From M2408 sp040386975 (lineage in GTDB: Bacteria; Bacteroidota; Bacteroidia; Flavobacteriales_D; Crocinitomicaceae), in NCBI GenBank assembly GCA_040386975.1, contig JAZKEO010000023.1, positions 1-64,000 of the forward strand: a DNA stretch of 64,000 nt, given 5' to 3'. Positions within the stretch are counted from its first letter, which is position 1, and every line of letters begins with the position of its first letter. Positions 45,770-53,559 of the stretch are shown here, piece by piece. The notes below the pieces were generated by a model. It ran no database searches and had not been told where the DNA came from. It worked only from the letters and a program-made list of their open reading frames with translations. Made by a program: the position numbers and the translations under genes.

Positions 45770-45815
45770 ACCACTGAGAAAATCTGATATTTATTTCTCT
45801 CAGTTTCTCAGTGGT
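45770..45815. repeat. ACCACTGAGAAA inverted-repeat element (family A)
   Basis: ACCACTGAGAAA (45770-45781) and TTTCTCAGTGGT (45804-45815) are perfect 12-base inverted repeats around a 22-base spacer that contains TTTCTCTCAG. It lies between the aldolase and DUF4199 genes. Confidence 0.7.
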
Positions 45816-45834
45816 AAAAATGAATTAACATTAC

Positions 45835-46404
45835 ATGAAAGTCACTTTAAAAACAGGAATTATTTTTGCTTTGATTTGGATTATTTTCAAATTGAGTTAT
45901 CATTTAATTTTACCAAATACAACTGAATTGACAGTAAGCATTTTTGTAAACATGTTTTTGCTTTTGTCAGCGATTTCATTTGGTTTGTATTTCCACAAGA
46001 AAAAAGAAGGTACAACGGAAGGAAATGCATTAAGTGACATTAAAGCAGCTATGACAAGTGGAGTTCCTTACGCTGTAATAATTTCAATTTTCATGTATTT
46101 CTATTACAATAACATCAATCCTGAGTTTATTGAAAAGATTAGAAAGCCTAAAATCGAAAATCTTAAAAAAGAACTTTCTTCTGAAAAATACATTGCAAAA
46201 CTAAAGCGTTTGAATCCTGAATTGGAAACAAAAACAAAAGCTGAGATTTATCAAGCAGGTTTGAGTAATGTAAATGCTCAAATAAACCCAAAATCTACTG
46301 CAATACTAGCAATCTTGGGAATGATTTTTTTATCTACTGTTTATTCTATTTTGATAACAGTTATTTTCAGAAAAATCTTGTTTCGCCAAGCATTAAAAAA
46401 TTAA
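45835..46404 (+). CDS. DUF4199-like membrane protein
   Basis: A 189-residue protein with four hydrophobic helices: two near 8-55 (TGIIFALIWIIFKLSYHLIL), one near 80-95 (PYAVIISIFMYFYYN), a polar helical domain with alternating Lys/Glu, and a last helix near 155-178. The layout and the GNALSDIKAAMTSGVPYA segment fit the Bacteroidota DUF4199 family. No function is known. It may be read through from the aldolase gene across the hairpin. Confidence 0.65.
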   Translation: MKVTLKTGIIFALIWIIFKLSYHLILPNTTELTVSIFVNMFLLLSAISFGLYFHKKKEGTTEGNALSDIKAAMTSGVPYAVIISIFMYFYYNNINPEFIEKIRKPKIENLKKELSSEKYIAKLKRLNPELETKTKAEIYQAGLSNVNAQINPKSTAILAILGMIFLSTVYSILITVIFRKILFRQALKN

Positions 46405-46570
46405 TTTTCTTTTGTAAATGGAAATAAATTCAAAACTTTTTATCAAAAATGAATCTATTTCAAAAAAATGATTAATATTGCAGACAGATACAACTATAAA
46501 ACGGTTCCGTTTTCTAAAATCTATTCTTTTAAAAACAAATTCTCTTTAATTTCAAACCCATATTTCTTTT

Positions 46571-48445
46571 ATGAATCTTAACGATTTAGAAACTAAAAAA
46601 ATTAGTGATTTGCGTCAAATTGCAAGTCTTGCAGGTATTCCAAATGCAGAAACATTAAAAAAACCAGAAATTTTAGCTGAATTAGCTAAACTTGAATCAA
46701 CTGAAAGTAAAATAGAGGATGCCCCAAAAGCTGAGAAAATTGTTAAAACTCCAGTTAAAAAAGTTTCAGTAAAACTTGAAACTTCGACAGGCTCAGTTTC
46801 CGAAATACCAGCAAGCTTAAAAGAGGATAATTCGCAAGTAAAAGAAAAAAGAAAGAGAATCATAAAAACAGAAGTTGTCTCTGCTCCTATTTTAGAAAAA
46901 AGTACGGAGGAAGTGGTTACGAATACTGTTTCACCTGAACCAGTTGATTTATTTTCTCAAGAAAATACTCCTTCAGAAACAACATCAGAAGATAAAAAAA
47001 CTGCTGGAAGAAATTTAATCAAAAAACCTTTTGCAAAAAGAGAAGCTTCGACTGGTTCAGATACTGAAAAAACTACAGAAGAAAATAAAAAACCTCATAC
47101 TCCAAAAATTTCAAACAAAGAATTATTAAATTCTTTACCTACAGCAAATCCAGAGCTTGCCAAAAACTTAACGCAACTTGAATTAGAGATTCAAAAGCGA
47201 AACGAGCAACGCAATAGAGATAGAGAATTACACAGACAAAGACAATTAGAACAAAATAAAGCTTCGGCAGGTTCAGCTAACAAACAAGAGTCAAAAACTC
47301 AAAATCCTGAGGAAGAAATTTTTGATTTATCAGGAATCGTTTCAGCAGAAGGAGTTTTAGAAGTTATTCAAGAAGGGTTTGGTTTCTTACGTTCATCAGA
47401 TTACAACTATTTACCTTCACCAGATGACGTTTATGTAACTCAAAGTCAAATAAAATTATTCGGTTTAAAAACTGGAGATACTGTAAAAGGATCAATTCGT
47501 CCACCAAAAGAAGGAGAAAAATTCTTCCCATTGGTAAAAGTTGATTCAATTAACGGTCGTCATCCATCATATATTCGTGACCGAGTTCCTTTTCAATATT
47601 TAACACCACTTTTTCCAAACGAAAAATTCAAGTTAACAGGACACAAAGATGAATCTATGTCAACACGAATCATGGATTTATTTGCTCCAATTGGTAAAGG
47701 TCAGCGTGGAATGATTGTTGCCCAACCAAAAACGGGTAAAACTATGCTTTTAAAAGATGTTGCAAACGCAATCGCAGCAAATCATCCAGAAGTTTATTTG
47801 ATTGTTTTATTGATTGACGAACGCCCTGAAGAGGTTACAGATATGGCTCGAAGTGTACGTGCTGAAGTTGTTGCTTCAACATTTGACGAACCAGCTGAAA
47901 GACACGTAAAAGTGGCTAACATGGTTTTGGAAAAAGCCAAAAGAATGGTAGAATGTGGACATGATGTATGTATTTTATTGGATTCAATTACACGTTTAGC
48001 GAGAGCTTACAATACAGTTTCACCAGCTTCTGGAAAAGTTTTATCAGGTGGTGTTGATGCAAATGCTTTACACAAACCAAAACGTTTCTTCGGTTCAGCA
48101 CGTAAAATTGAAAATGGAGGTTCACTTTCGATTATCGCAACAGCTTTAACGGAAACTGGTTCTAAAATGGATGAAGTTATCTTTGAGGAATTCAAAGGAA
48201 CTGGTAACATGGAATTACAATTAGACCGCAAAATTTCAAACAAACGTATTTTCCCAGCAATTGATATTATCGCTTCAAGTACAAGACGTGACGATTTATT
48301 ACTTGGTAAAGATGTGTTGCAGCGTATTTATTTGTTGAGAAGACATTTATCTGACATGAATCCTGTTGAAGCAATGGAATTTTTGAAATCTCAAATGGAT
48401 CATACGCTTTCAAATGAAGAGTTTTTAGTTTCGATGAACAAATAA
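46571..48445 (+). CDS. rho: Transcription termination factor Rho with disordered insert
   Basis: A 624-residue hexameric RNA helicase, about 200 residues longer than E. coli Rho. Residues 1-35 are the Rho N-terminal helical (SAP-like) domain. Residues 40-250 are a low-complexity, Lys/Glu/Ser-rich insert. Residues 260-330 are the cold-shock-like RNA-binding domain (VIQEGFGFLRSSDYNYLP). The ATPase has Walker A QPKTGKT near 391, LIDERPEEVTDM, and the Q/R loops (VSPASGKVLSGGVDANAL). The insert carries three STGS-type peptides encoded by the family E repeat, near residues 71, 158 and 230. Disordered Rho inserts are known in Bacteroidota and promote condensates in B. thetaiotaomicron. Confidence 0.94.
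   Translation: MNLNDLETKKISDLRQIASLAGIPNAETLKKPEILAELAKLESTESKIEDAPKAEKIVKTPVKKVSVKLETSTGSVSEIPASLKEDNSQVKEKRKRIIKTEVVSAPILEKSTEEVVTNTVSPEPVDLFSQENTPSETTSEDKKTAGRNLIKKPFAKREASTGSDTEKTTEENKKPHTPKISNKELLNSLPTANPELAKNLTQLELEIQKRNEQRNRDRELHRQRQLEQNKASAGSANKQESKTQNPEEEIFDLSGIVSAEGVLEVIQEGFGFLRSSDYNYLPSPDDVYVTQSQIKLFGLKTGDTVKGSIRPPKEGEKFFPLVKVDSINGRHPSYIRDRVPFQYLTPLFPNEKFKLTGHKDESMSTRIMDLFAPIGKGQRGMIVAQPKTGKTMLLKDVANAIAANHPEVYLIVLLIDERPEEVTDMARSVRAEVVASTFDEPAERHVKVANMVLEKAKRMVECGHDVCILLDSITRLARAYNTVSPASGKVLSGGVDANALHKPKRFFGSARKIENGGSLSIIATALTETGSKMDEVIFEEFKGTGNMELQLDRKISNKRIFPAIDIIASSTRRDDLLLGKDVLQRIYLLRRHLSDMNPVEAMEFLKSQMDHTLSNEEFLVSMNK
46778..46804 (+). repeat. Family E repeat in rho, copy 1
   Basis: ACTTCGACAGGCTCAGTTTC at the centre, encoding TSTGSVSE. 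It is nearly identical to the copy in tatA (44469-44495). Confidence 0.8.
47042..47060 (+). repeat. Family E repeat in rho, copy 2
   Basis: GAAGCTTCGACTGGTTCAG, encoding EASTGS in the same frame as copy 1. Confidence 0.65.
47258..47278 (+). repeat. Family E repeat in rho, copy 3
   Basis: GCTTCGGCAGGTTCAGCT, encoding ASAGSA; the most diverged of the three rho copies, still in the same frame. Confidence 0.55.
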
Positions 48446-48503
48446 GTAATTTGCCTTATTAAATTTCAAATCCAAATCTTATATCTTTGAAAAAATTATT
48501 TTT

Positions 48504-49277
48504 ATGAGAAAAGTTACTCTTTTAATCGCAATTCAAGTTGTTTTTTCAACTCTACTATTTTCTCAAACGGGAAGATTAGCATTCACAGATGATATTAGTG
48601 GTGGCTTACATCAAGTCATTTACCACAGACAAGAAGAAAACTTAAATACAGGAAAAATTGATACAAATGCCCACATAAAATTCTATAACGGGAATTTTAG
48701 ATTTGCGGGATCAATTATTGGTAAAAAAATTTTTGAAGATAGCGACTCTCCATTTTATATTGGTGAATACATTCAATTTAACTTGGGTGTTGGGATTGGA
48801 GAAAAATCTGGTAGTTCAGGCTCAACATATAATGGGAAAACATTTAATCTACTTGTAGGATTTAATGTTGGTGCAGCAGCCTCTTATAGCATTAGCGAAG
48901 AATTAACTGTAGGTTTAAAATGGATTGCTCTTGGAGGTGATATTTATTATGATCTTGATCAAAATCCAGTTTATTTAAATGGAATGACATTTCATCCAAC
49001 TGCACAATATAAAAACTTTTGGGCTTCAGCTGGTTTTGGAGGAAAAACATCTAAAGAAGGGGATAAATATAAAACTCTAGATTTAGAGTTTCGTTATAAT
49101 TTTTCTGAAGACCAAGAGGAAAGCAAATATGTTGGAGTTCGGTACCAAACAAATGGTTATAAAACTGATTCCAACTCAACGTCATCAAATGATGGTGGTG
49201 TAACTTTTCAGACTACAACTTATAGACAATCTGAAAGTATCAGATCAATTGGAATATTTTTTGGATTCTTCTTTTGA
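48504..49277 (+). CDS. Secreted hypothetical, barrel-like protein
   Basis: A 257-residue protein with a cleavable signal (MRKVTLLIAIQVVFSTLLFSQ). The mature part is made of amphipathic beta strands with Gly and aromatic residues (YIQFNLGVGIGEKSG; FNLLVGFNVGAAASYSI; GLKWIALGGDIYY) and ends in SIGIFFGFFF, a terminal Phe typical of outer-membrane barrels. It has TATCTTTG at 48482-48489, 14 bases before its ATG. It is probably a small outer-membrane barrel of unknown role. Confidence 0.6.
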   Translation: MRKVTLLIAIQVVFSTLLFSQTGRLAFTDDISGGLHQVIYHRQEENLNTGKIDTNAHIKFYNGNFRFAGSIIGKKIFEDSDSPFYIGEYIQFNLGVGIGEKSGSSGSTYNGKTFNLLVGFNVGAAASYSISEELTVGLKWIALGGDIYYDLDQNPVYLNGMTFHPTAQYKNFWASAGFGGKTSKEGDKYKTLDLEFRYNFSEDQEESKYVGVRYQTNGYKTDSNSTSSNDGGVTFQTTTYRQSESIRSIGIFFGFFF

Positions 49278-49369
49278 TTAACTAGTAGAATTTCTATCAA
49301 TAGTTTTCAACAAAACCAAGATTTTAAGTCATTCTTTGTTAAATTTGTACTTTATAATAAAACAGAAAT

Positions 49370-49960
49370 ATGAACTCTTGGTTTACAGTTAAAGTAAAAT
49401 ATACAAAACAATTAGAAAACGGAACATTTAAACGTGTTTCTGAGCCTTATTTATTGGCTGCAATGACATTTACAGATGCAGAAGCTCGCATTTACGAGGA
49501 ATTAGGTTCAATTATTCGTGGTGAATTTGTTGTTACAAATATTGCTCGTACAGATTTTCACGATATTTTCCAATACGATGATGCTGACACGTGGTTTAAA
49601 TGTAAGATTTCTTACGAATCACAAGATGCGGACAATGAAAAACAAAAGAAAATTTCTCAAAATTTCTTAATTGGTGCACATTCTGTTAAAGAAGCATTTG
49701 AACGTTTACAAGAAAGTCTTTCAACTTTGATGGTTGATTTTCAAATTCCTTCGATTATTGTTTCTCCAATTGTAGATATTTTTCCATACAATGAAGAATT
49801 AGACAAAGAAATCTCAAGAAAACCAATTCAAGCTTTTGAAGAAGAAGTTATTACTACAGGAAAACCAGTTTTCTCTGCTCCAGGATCTGATTTAGATGAT
49901 GAAGATTTCGACGATGAAGAAGTTGATAGCGAATTGGAAGACGAATACACTGAAGAGTGA
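49370..49960 (+). CDS. DUF4494 family protein
   Basis: A 196-residue cytoplasmic protein of a Bacteroidota-specific family. The start NSWFTVKVKYTKQLENGTFK, then VSEPYLLAAMTFTDAEARIYEEL and FVVTNIARTDFHDIF, recognise DUF4494. Residues 150-196 are a family-variable acidic tail (DLDDEDFDDEEVDSELEDEY). No biochemical role is known. The last codons and the TGA stop (GAAGAGTGA) are the first unit of a family C repeat. A TAAATTTG box lies at 49340-49347. Confidence 0.82.
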   Translation: MNSWFTVKVKYTKQLENGTFKRVSEPYLLAAMTFTDAEARIYEELGSIIRGEFVVTNIARTDFHDIFQYDDADTWFKCKISYESQDADNEKQKKISQNFLIGAHSVKEAFERLQESLSTLMVDFQIPSIIVSPIVDIFPYNEELDKEISRKPIQAFEEEVITTGKPVFSAPGSDLDDEDFDDEEVDSELEDEYTEE

Positions 49961-49988
49961 AAAATTAAGAGTTAAGAGTGAAAAATTA
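49953..49988 (+). repeat. GAGTTAAGAGTGAAAAA repeat (family C), copy 2
   Basis: GAAGAGTGAAAAATTAAGAG followed by TTAAGAGTGAAAAATT. It contains the DUF4494 stop codon and matches 54142-54174 and the coding run at 1674-1733. Confidence 0.65.
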
Positions 49989-49993
49989 CACTA

Positions 49994-50036
49994 TTAAAAT
50001 CTTGACATCTTAAATATCCTAAAGTCAAATAATCTA
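49994..50036 (+). repeat. Family D-like repeat (TCTTGACATCTTAAATATCC)
   Basis: TAAAATCTTGACATCTTAAA, then CCTAAAGTCAAATAATCTAA, related to the units at 25-58 and 11931-11974. It forms the leader of pdxH. Confidence 0.4.
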
Positions 50037-50045
50037 ATTTATTTA

Positions 50046-50690
50046 GTGGAAAACTTCTTAAAAACATTGCGTAACGACCACCATCAATTTGATCAAGGAA
50101 AATTGGAGGATCATTTTGATTCTCAACCATTCTCTATGATTTCAGCTTGGTTGCGCGAAGCTTTGGAAAGAAATGTTAACGAACCAAATGCAATTTCTGT
50201 TTCAACAATTGGTTTGGATGGATTTCCAGAAACGCGAATAGTTTACATTAAAGAATTATTGGAAGAAGGATTGGTTTTTTACACAAATTACAATAGTGCA
50301 AAAGGTCAGGCGGTTAAACAAAACGACAAAGTTCATGTGTTGATTTTTTGGCCAGAATTGGAACGTCAAATTCGAATTTCTGGATTGATTGAAAAAGTTC
50401 CAGAAGAAATGAGTGACGCTTATTTCAATTCAAGACCTTATGGAAGTAAGATTGGCGCCTGGGCTTCTAATCAAAGTGAAAAGTTGAGTTCTCGTCAAGA
50501 GTTAGAAGATCGTGTACATGAATATGCTAAAAAATTCCCAATAGATGTTCCACGTCCAAAACATTGGGGTGGATATTTAGTGAAACCTATAAAAATTGAA
50601 TTTTGGCAAGGAAGACCTTCACGTTTACACGACAGAATTGTGTATGAGAAAAATGAAAATTCTTGGTCAATTTACCGAATCAATCCTTAA
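50046..50690 (+). CDS. pdxH: Pyridoxamine/pyridoxine 5'-phosphate oxidase
   Basis: A 214-residue FMN-dependent oxidase that makes pyridoxal 5'-phosphate. SVSTIGLDGFPETRIVYIKE near 56-75 and VFYTNYNSAKGQ bind FMN; FWPELERQIRISG near 99, then SRPYGSKIGAWASNQS near 130-145 and the C-terminal EFWQGRPSRLHDR complete the family set. The start is a GTG at 50046 (ENFLKTLRNDH), with no ATG nearby that keeps the N-terminal helix. It is followed after 3 bases by an M16 peptidase gene, so the two are co-transcribed. Confidence 0.93.
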   Translation: MENFLKTLRNDHHQFDQGKLEDHFDSQPFSMISAWLREALERNVNEPNAISVSTIGLDGFPETRIVYIKELLEEGLVFYTNYNSAKGQAVKQNDKVHVLIFWPELERQIRISGLIEKVPEEMSDAYFNSRPYGSKIGAWASNQSEKLSSRQELEDRVHEYAKKFPIDVPRPKHWGGYLVKPIKIEFWQGRPSRLHDRIVYEKNENSWSIYRINP

Positions 50691-50693
50691 TAA

Positions 50694-51929
50694 ATGTTTG
50701 AATTAGAGCCTTTAATTTATACTTTAAAAAATGGAATTCGCTTGGTTTACATGCATACTCCATCGCAAGTTGCCCACATGGGTGTTACGATTCTTGCAGG
50801 TTCTCGCTACGAAAATGACAACGAAGCTGGTTTAGCACATTTCCTTGAACATTGTATTTTTAAAGGAACAAATAAAAGAAGAAGTCTACATATTTTATCG
50901 CGTTTAGATTCTGTTGGTGGTGAATTAAACGCTTTTACTACAAAAGAGGAAATTTGTGTACACGCATCATTCACAAAAGAATACACCAAAAGAAGTTCTG
51001 AATTATTAGCCGATATTGTTCTAAATTCAAACTTCCCTGAAAAAGAAATTGAGAAAGAAAAAGAGATCATTCTCGACGAAATAAATTCCTATTTAGATTC
51101 TCCAGCAGATAAAATTTATGATGATTTTGAAGCTTATGTCTTTAAAAATCATTCACTGGGAACAAATATTTTAGGTACAAAAGAAACTGTTTCGGCTTTT
51201 TCTCGTTCTGAACTGTTGTCTTACATCAAACGTTATTTTTTCGCTGAAAACATTGTCATTTCTTATGTCGGAGATTTTCCTTTCGAGAAATTAATTCAAG
51301 TGCTTGAAAAAGATTTTGGACAACTCAATATATCTTCAAAAATTGAAAAGCCACTTCCTTTTTCAAATTACGAGAGTTTTAAAATTCGTTCTAAGGAAGC
51401 AAATATTCAAACTCATGCTGTTATTGGAGGTTTAGCTCCAGGTTACAACGATGAAAATCGTCGCGGAATGACTTTGTTAACAAATGTTTTGGGTGGACCA
51501 GCCTTAAATTCACGTTTAATTCTTTCCGTTCGTGAAAAATATGGTTATTCCTATAACATTGATGCCAACTACTCCCCTTTTGCTGATACTGGTTATTGGT
51601 CAATCTACTTTGCTACCGATCCAAAATATTTGGAGAAAACAATTAAATTAGTTTACAAAGAAATTGATCTAATGCGAGAAAAAGCCTTGAATCCTAAGCA
51701 GTTAAAAAACGCAAAAGAGCAATTAAAAGGACATTTGGCTTTATCTTTAGATAGCAATTCGGGTGTCATGCTTGGTTTAGGGAAAAGTTTATTGCTTTTT
51801 AATCAAATTGATTCTATCAAAGAAATATACGATGGTATAGACAAACTTTCAGTAAAAGAATTACAAGAAATTGCATCTATTTATTTTGATAGAAAGAATA
51901 TTTCGGAGTTAATTTACGAGTTGGAATAA
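50694..51929 (+). CDS. M16 family zinc peptidase (processing-peptidase type)
   Basis: A 411-residue inverzincin. The zinc motif HFLEH is at 49-53, with the third ligand Glu in EIILDEINSYLDSP near 125-138. The second, inactive half contains GPALNSRLILSVREKYGYSY, typical of the family. There is no signal peptide, so it is probably cytoplasmic. Such enzymes degrade small unfolded peptides. It is the last gene of a run from the rho region; a 488-base gap follows. Confidence 0.9.
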   Translation: MFELEPLIYTLKNGIRLVYMHTPSQVAHMGVTILAGSRYENDNEAGLAHFLEHCIFKGTNKRRSLHILSRLDSVGGELNAFTTKEEICVHASFTKEYTKRSSELLADIVLNSNFPEKEIEKEKEIILDEINSYLDSPADKIYDDFEAYVFKNHSLGTNILGTKETVSAFSRSELLSYIKRYFFAENIVISYVGDFPFEKLIQVLEKDFGQLNISSKIEKPLPFSNYESFKIRSKEANIQTHAVIGGLAPGYNDENRRGMTLLTNVLGGPALNSRLILSVREKYGYSYNIDANYSPFADTGYWSIYFATDPKYLEKTIKLVYKEIDLMREKALNPKQLKNAKEQLKGHLALSLDSNSGVMLGLGKSLLLFNQIDSIKEIYDGIDKLSVKELQEIASIYFDRKNISELIYELE

Positions 51930-52043
51930 AATCTGAATTTCAAATATTTCCTATTTCAACACTTTAATCAAAGAATTCTACACTTCACTTCTTAACTAAA
52001 AATGTGGTATCAATTTTGAATACTTTAGCTAAAAAGAGAAATC

Positions 52044-52178
52044 ATGAAAACAAAAATAAACCAAATTACTTGTAAAAAGATTAAAACAAGTAAAAAAGTG
52101 AAAAGCTTAGACCAAAGTCTTCTAGAACTTGGAATTCAGAAAATCAAAGAATACGAAGAAATAATTCGTTATTTCTAA
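52044..52178 (+). CDS. Possible small basic protein (44 aa)
   Basis: An ORF of 44 codons opening MKTKINQITCKKIKTSK and closing with an amphipathic helix ending EEIIRYF. It is rich in Lys, with an AAGAGAAATC stretch before the ATG that is a weak ribosome site. It is unsupported by any known family; the composition resembles random AT-rich DNA too, so this is a candidate only. Confidence 0.25.
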   Translation: MKTKINQITCKKIKTSKKVKSLDQSLLELGIQKIKEYEEIIRYF

Positions 52179-52198
52179 AATGAAAAAGATATTGTGTT

Positions 52199-52297
52199 TT
52201 TTGAACCAAATTGAAAAAGAGGAACAAAGATTATAAGCTAATTTAAAAATAATTTTGTTATTTTAAATTTCTCTTATTCTCTAGCTCTCCGTGGTAA
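52199..52297. repeat. Degenerate family A element
   Basis: The right end, read in reverse, is ACCACGGAGAGCTAGAGAAT, then AAGAGAAATTTAAAATAACA, a close match to 10338-10380. The left end (TTGAACCAAATTG ... GGAACAAAG) is a worn copy of the other arm. It lies between the M16 peptidase gene and dnaX. Confidence 0.6.
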
Positions 52298-52402
52298 AAA
52301 AAGAAAGATAGTTTTCAAATCTTAAAAGAAAATGATTGTTCTTGAATTTTCAAAAAATCCCTTAGAGTTATTAACAATTATTTTTTTTAGCTAAAAAAAT
52401 CT

Positions 52403-52410
52403 TATTTTTG
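52403..52410 (+). promoter_or_regulatory. dnaX promoter -7 box TATTTTTG
   Basis: TATTTTTG 7 bases before the dnaX ATG would give an almost leaderless mRNA. The -33 side is not clear. Confidence 0.4.
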
Positions 52411-52417
52411 TACTGAC

Positions 52418-53533
52418 ATGAGTGATTACATAGTTTCAGCACGAAAATATAGACCGCAAACCTTTGAAACAGTTGTTGGACAAAAATCCATTACAACAAC
52501 TTTAAAGAATGCAATAAAAAACGATCACTTAGCGCAAGCATTTTTATTTTGCGGTTCTCGTGGAGTTGGAAAAACAACTACAGCACGAATTTTAGCAAAA
52601 ACAATTAATTGCTTTCATAAAACGGAGCAAATAGAAGCTTGTGATAATTGCGATTCATGTAATTCATTCAACGAAGGAGCTTCTTTAAATGTGTATGAAT
52701 TAGATGCTGCATCAAACAATTCTGTTGAAGATATCCGTAGTTTGATTGACCAAGTTAGAATTGCACCACAAATCGGAACGCATAAAGTATATGTGATTGA
52801 CGAGGTTCACATGTTGTCAAACTCTGCTTTCAATGCATTTCTTAAAACGCTCGAAGAACCACCAGCACACGCTATTTTCATTTTAGCGACTACTGAAAAA
52901 CATAAAATTATCCCTACAATTCTTTCTCGTTGTCAGATTTTTGATTTTGCTCGTATCAAAGTAAAAGATATCGCAGAACATTTGACTTACATCGCAACAA
53001 AAGAAGGAATTAATACCGAAGCTGAAGGAATTCACCTAATTGCTCAAAAAGCAGATGGTGCTTTGCGTGATGCTTTATCCATTTTTGATCAAATTGTAAG
53101 TTTTGCAGGAAATAATTTGACTTACAAAGCTGTTATCGACAATTTGAACATTTTAGATTACGAATATTATTTCAGAATTGTCGATCAAGCAAACAAAGAA
53201 GATATTCCTTCCTCGCTCCTACTTTACAACGATATTATCGAGAAAGGTTTTGATGGTCACCACTTTATAAATGGTTTGGCAGAACATTACCGCAATTTAT
53301 TGGTATGTAAAGATCCAAGAACTGCGAGTTTATTAGAAGTTGGAGAAGCAATTCAAAATCGTTTTGTGGAACAAGCAAAAATCATTGATTCACTTTCAAT
53401 AATCAAAGCTCTAGCAATTTTGAGTAAAGCTGATGTGGAGTACAAAGCTTCCAAAAATCACCGCTTGTTGGTTGAATTAGCGCTTATGCAACTTTGCTCA
53501 TTGAAAAATGAGTTAGAAAAAAAAAATCCCTAA
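52418..53533 (+). CDS. dnaX: DNA polymerase III gamma/tau subunit, zero-frame (gamma-like) product
   Basis: A 371-residue clamp-loader ATPase. FCGSRGVGKTTTARILA near 43-59 is Walker A, CDNCDSC near 72-78 is part of the zinc module, and VIDEVHMLSNSAFNAFLKTLEEPP near 120-143 is Walker B with the DnaX block; LSRCQIFDF carries the SRC motif. Domains I-III are complete, ending in the pol III collar helices. The reading frame stops at 53533 just after a run of 10 A (53517-53526). The tau tail continues in the -1 frame (53527-54141). The short product therefore matches gamma in other bacteria. Confidence 0.92.
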   Translation: MSDYIVSARKYRPQTFETVVGQKSITTTLKNAIKNDHLAQAFLFCGSRGVGKTTTARILAKTINCFHKTEQIEACDNCDSCNSFNEGASLNVYELDAASNNSVEDIRSLIDQVRIAPQIGTHKVYVIDEVHMLSNSAFNAFLKTLEEPPAHAIFILATTEKHKIIPTILSRCQIFDFARIKVKDIAEHLTYIATKEGINTEAEGIHLIAQKADGALRDALSIFDQIVSFAGNNLTYKAVIDNLNILDYEYYFRIVDQANKEDIPSSLLLYNDIIEKGFDGHHFINGLAEHYRNLLVCKDPRTASLLEVGEAIQNRFVEQAKIIDSLSIIKALAILSKADVEYKASKNHRLLVELALMQLCSLKNELEKKNP

Positions 53534-53559
53534 CTGAAAAGGTAATCATCATTCCTTTT
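53516..53559 (+). promoter_or_regulatory. Candidate programmed frameshift / slippage site in dnaX
   Basis: G followed by ten A (53517-53526), read GAA AAA AAA AAT CCC TAA in the zero frame. A -1 ribosomal shift, or one extra A added by RNA polymerase, gives GAA AAA AAA AAA TCC and opens the tau frame. AAAAGG (53537-53542) can pair with CCTTTT (53554-53559) just downstream as a weak hairpin. Confidence 0.6.

Larger units (their letters stand above)
51930..52417. other. 488-base gap before dnaX: small ORF and a degenerate repeat element
   Basis: The gap holds a possible 44-codon ORF (52044-52178), a degenerate family A repeat (52199-52297), and the dnaX leader with a TATTTTTG box at 52403-52410. 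No tRNA or riboswitch pattern was seen in the rest. Confidence 0.6.
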
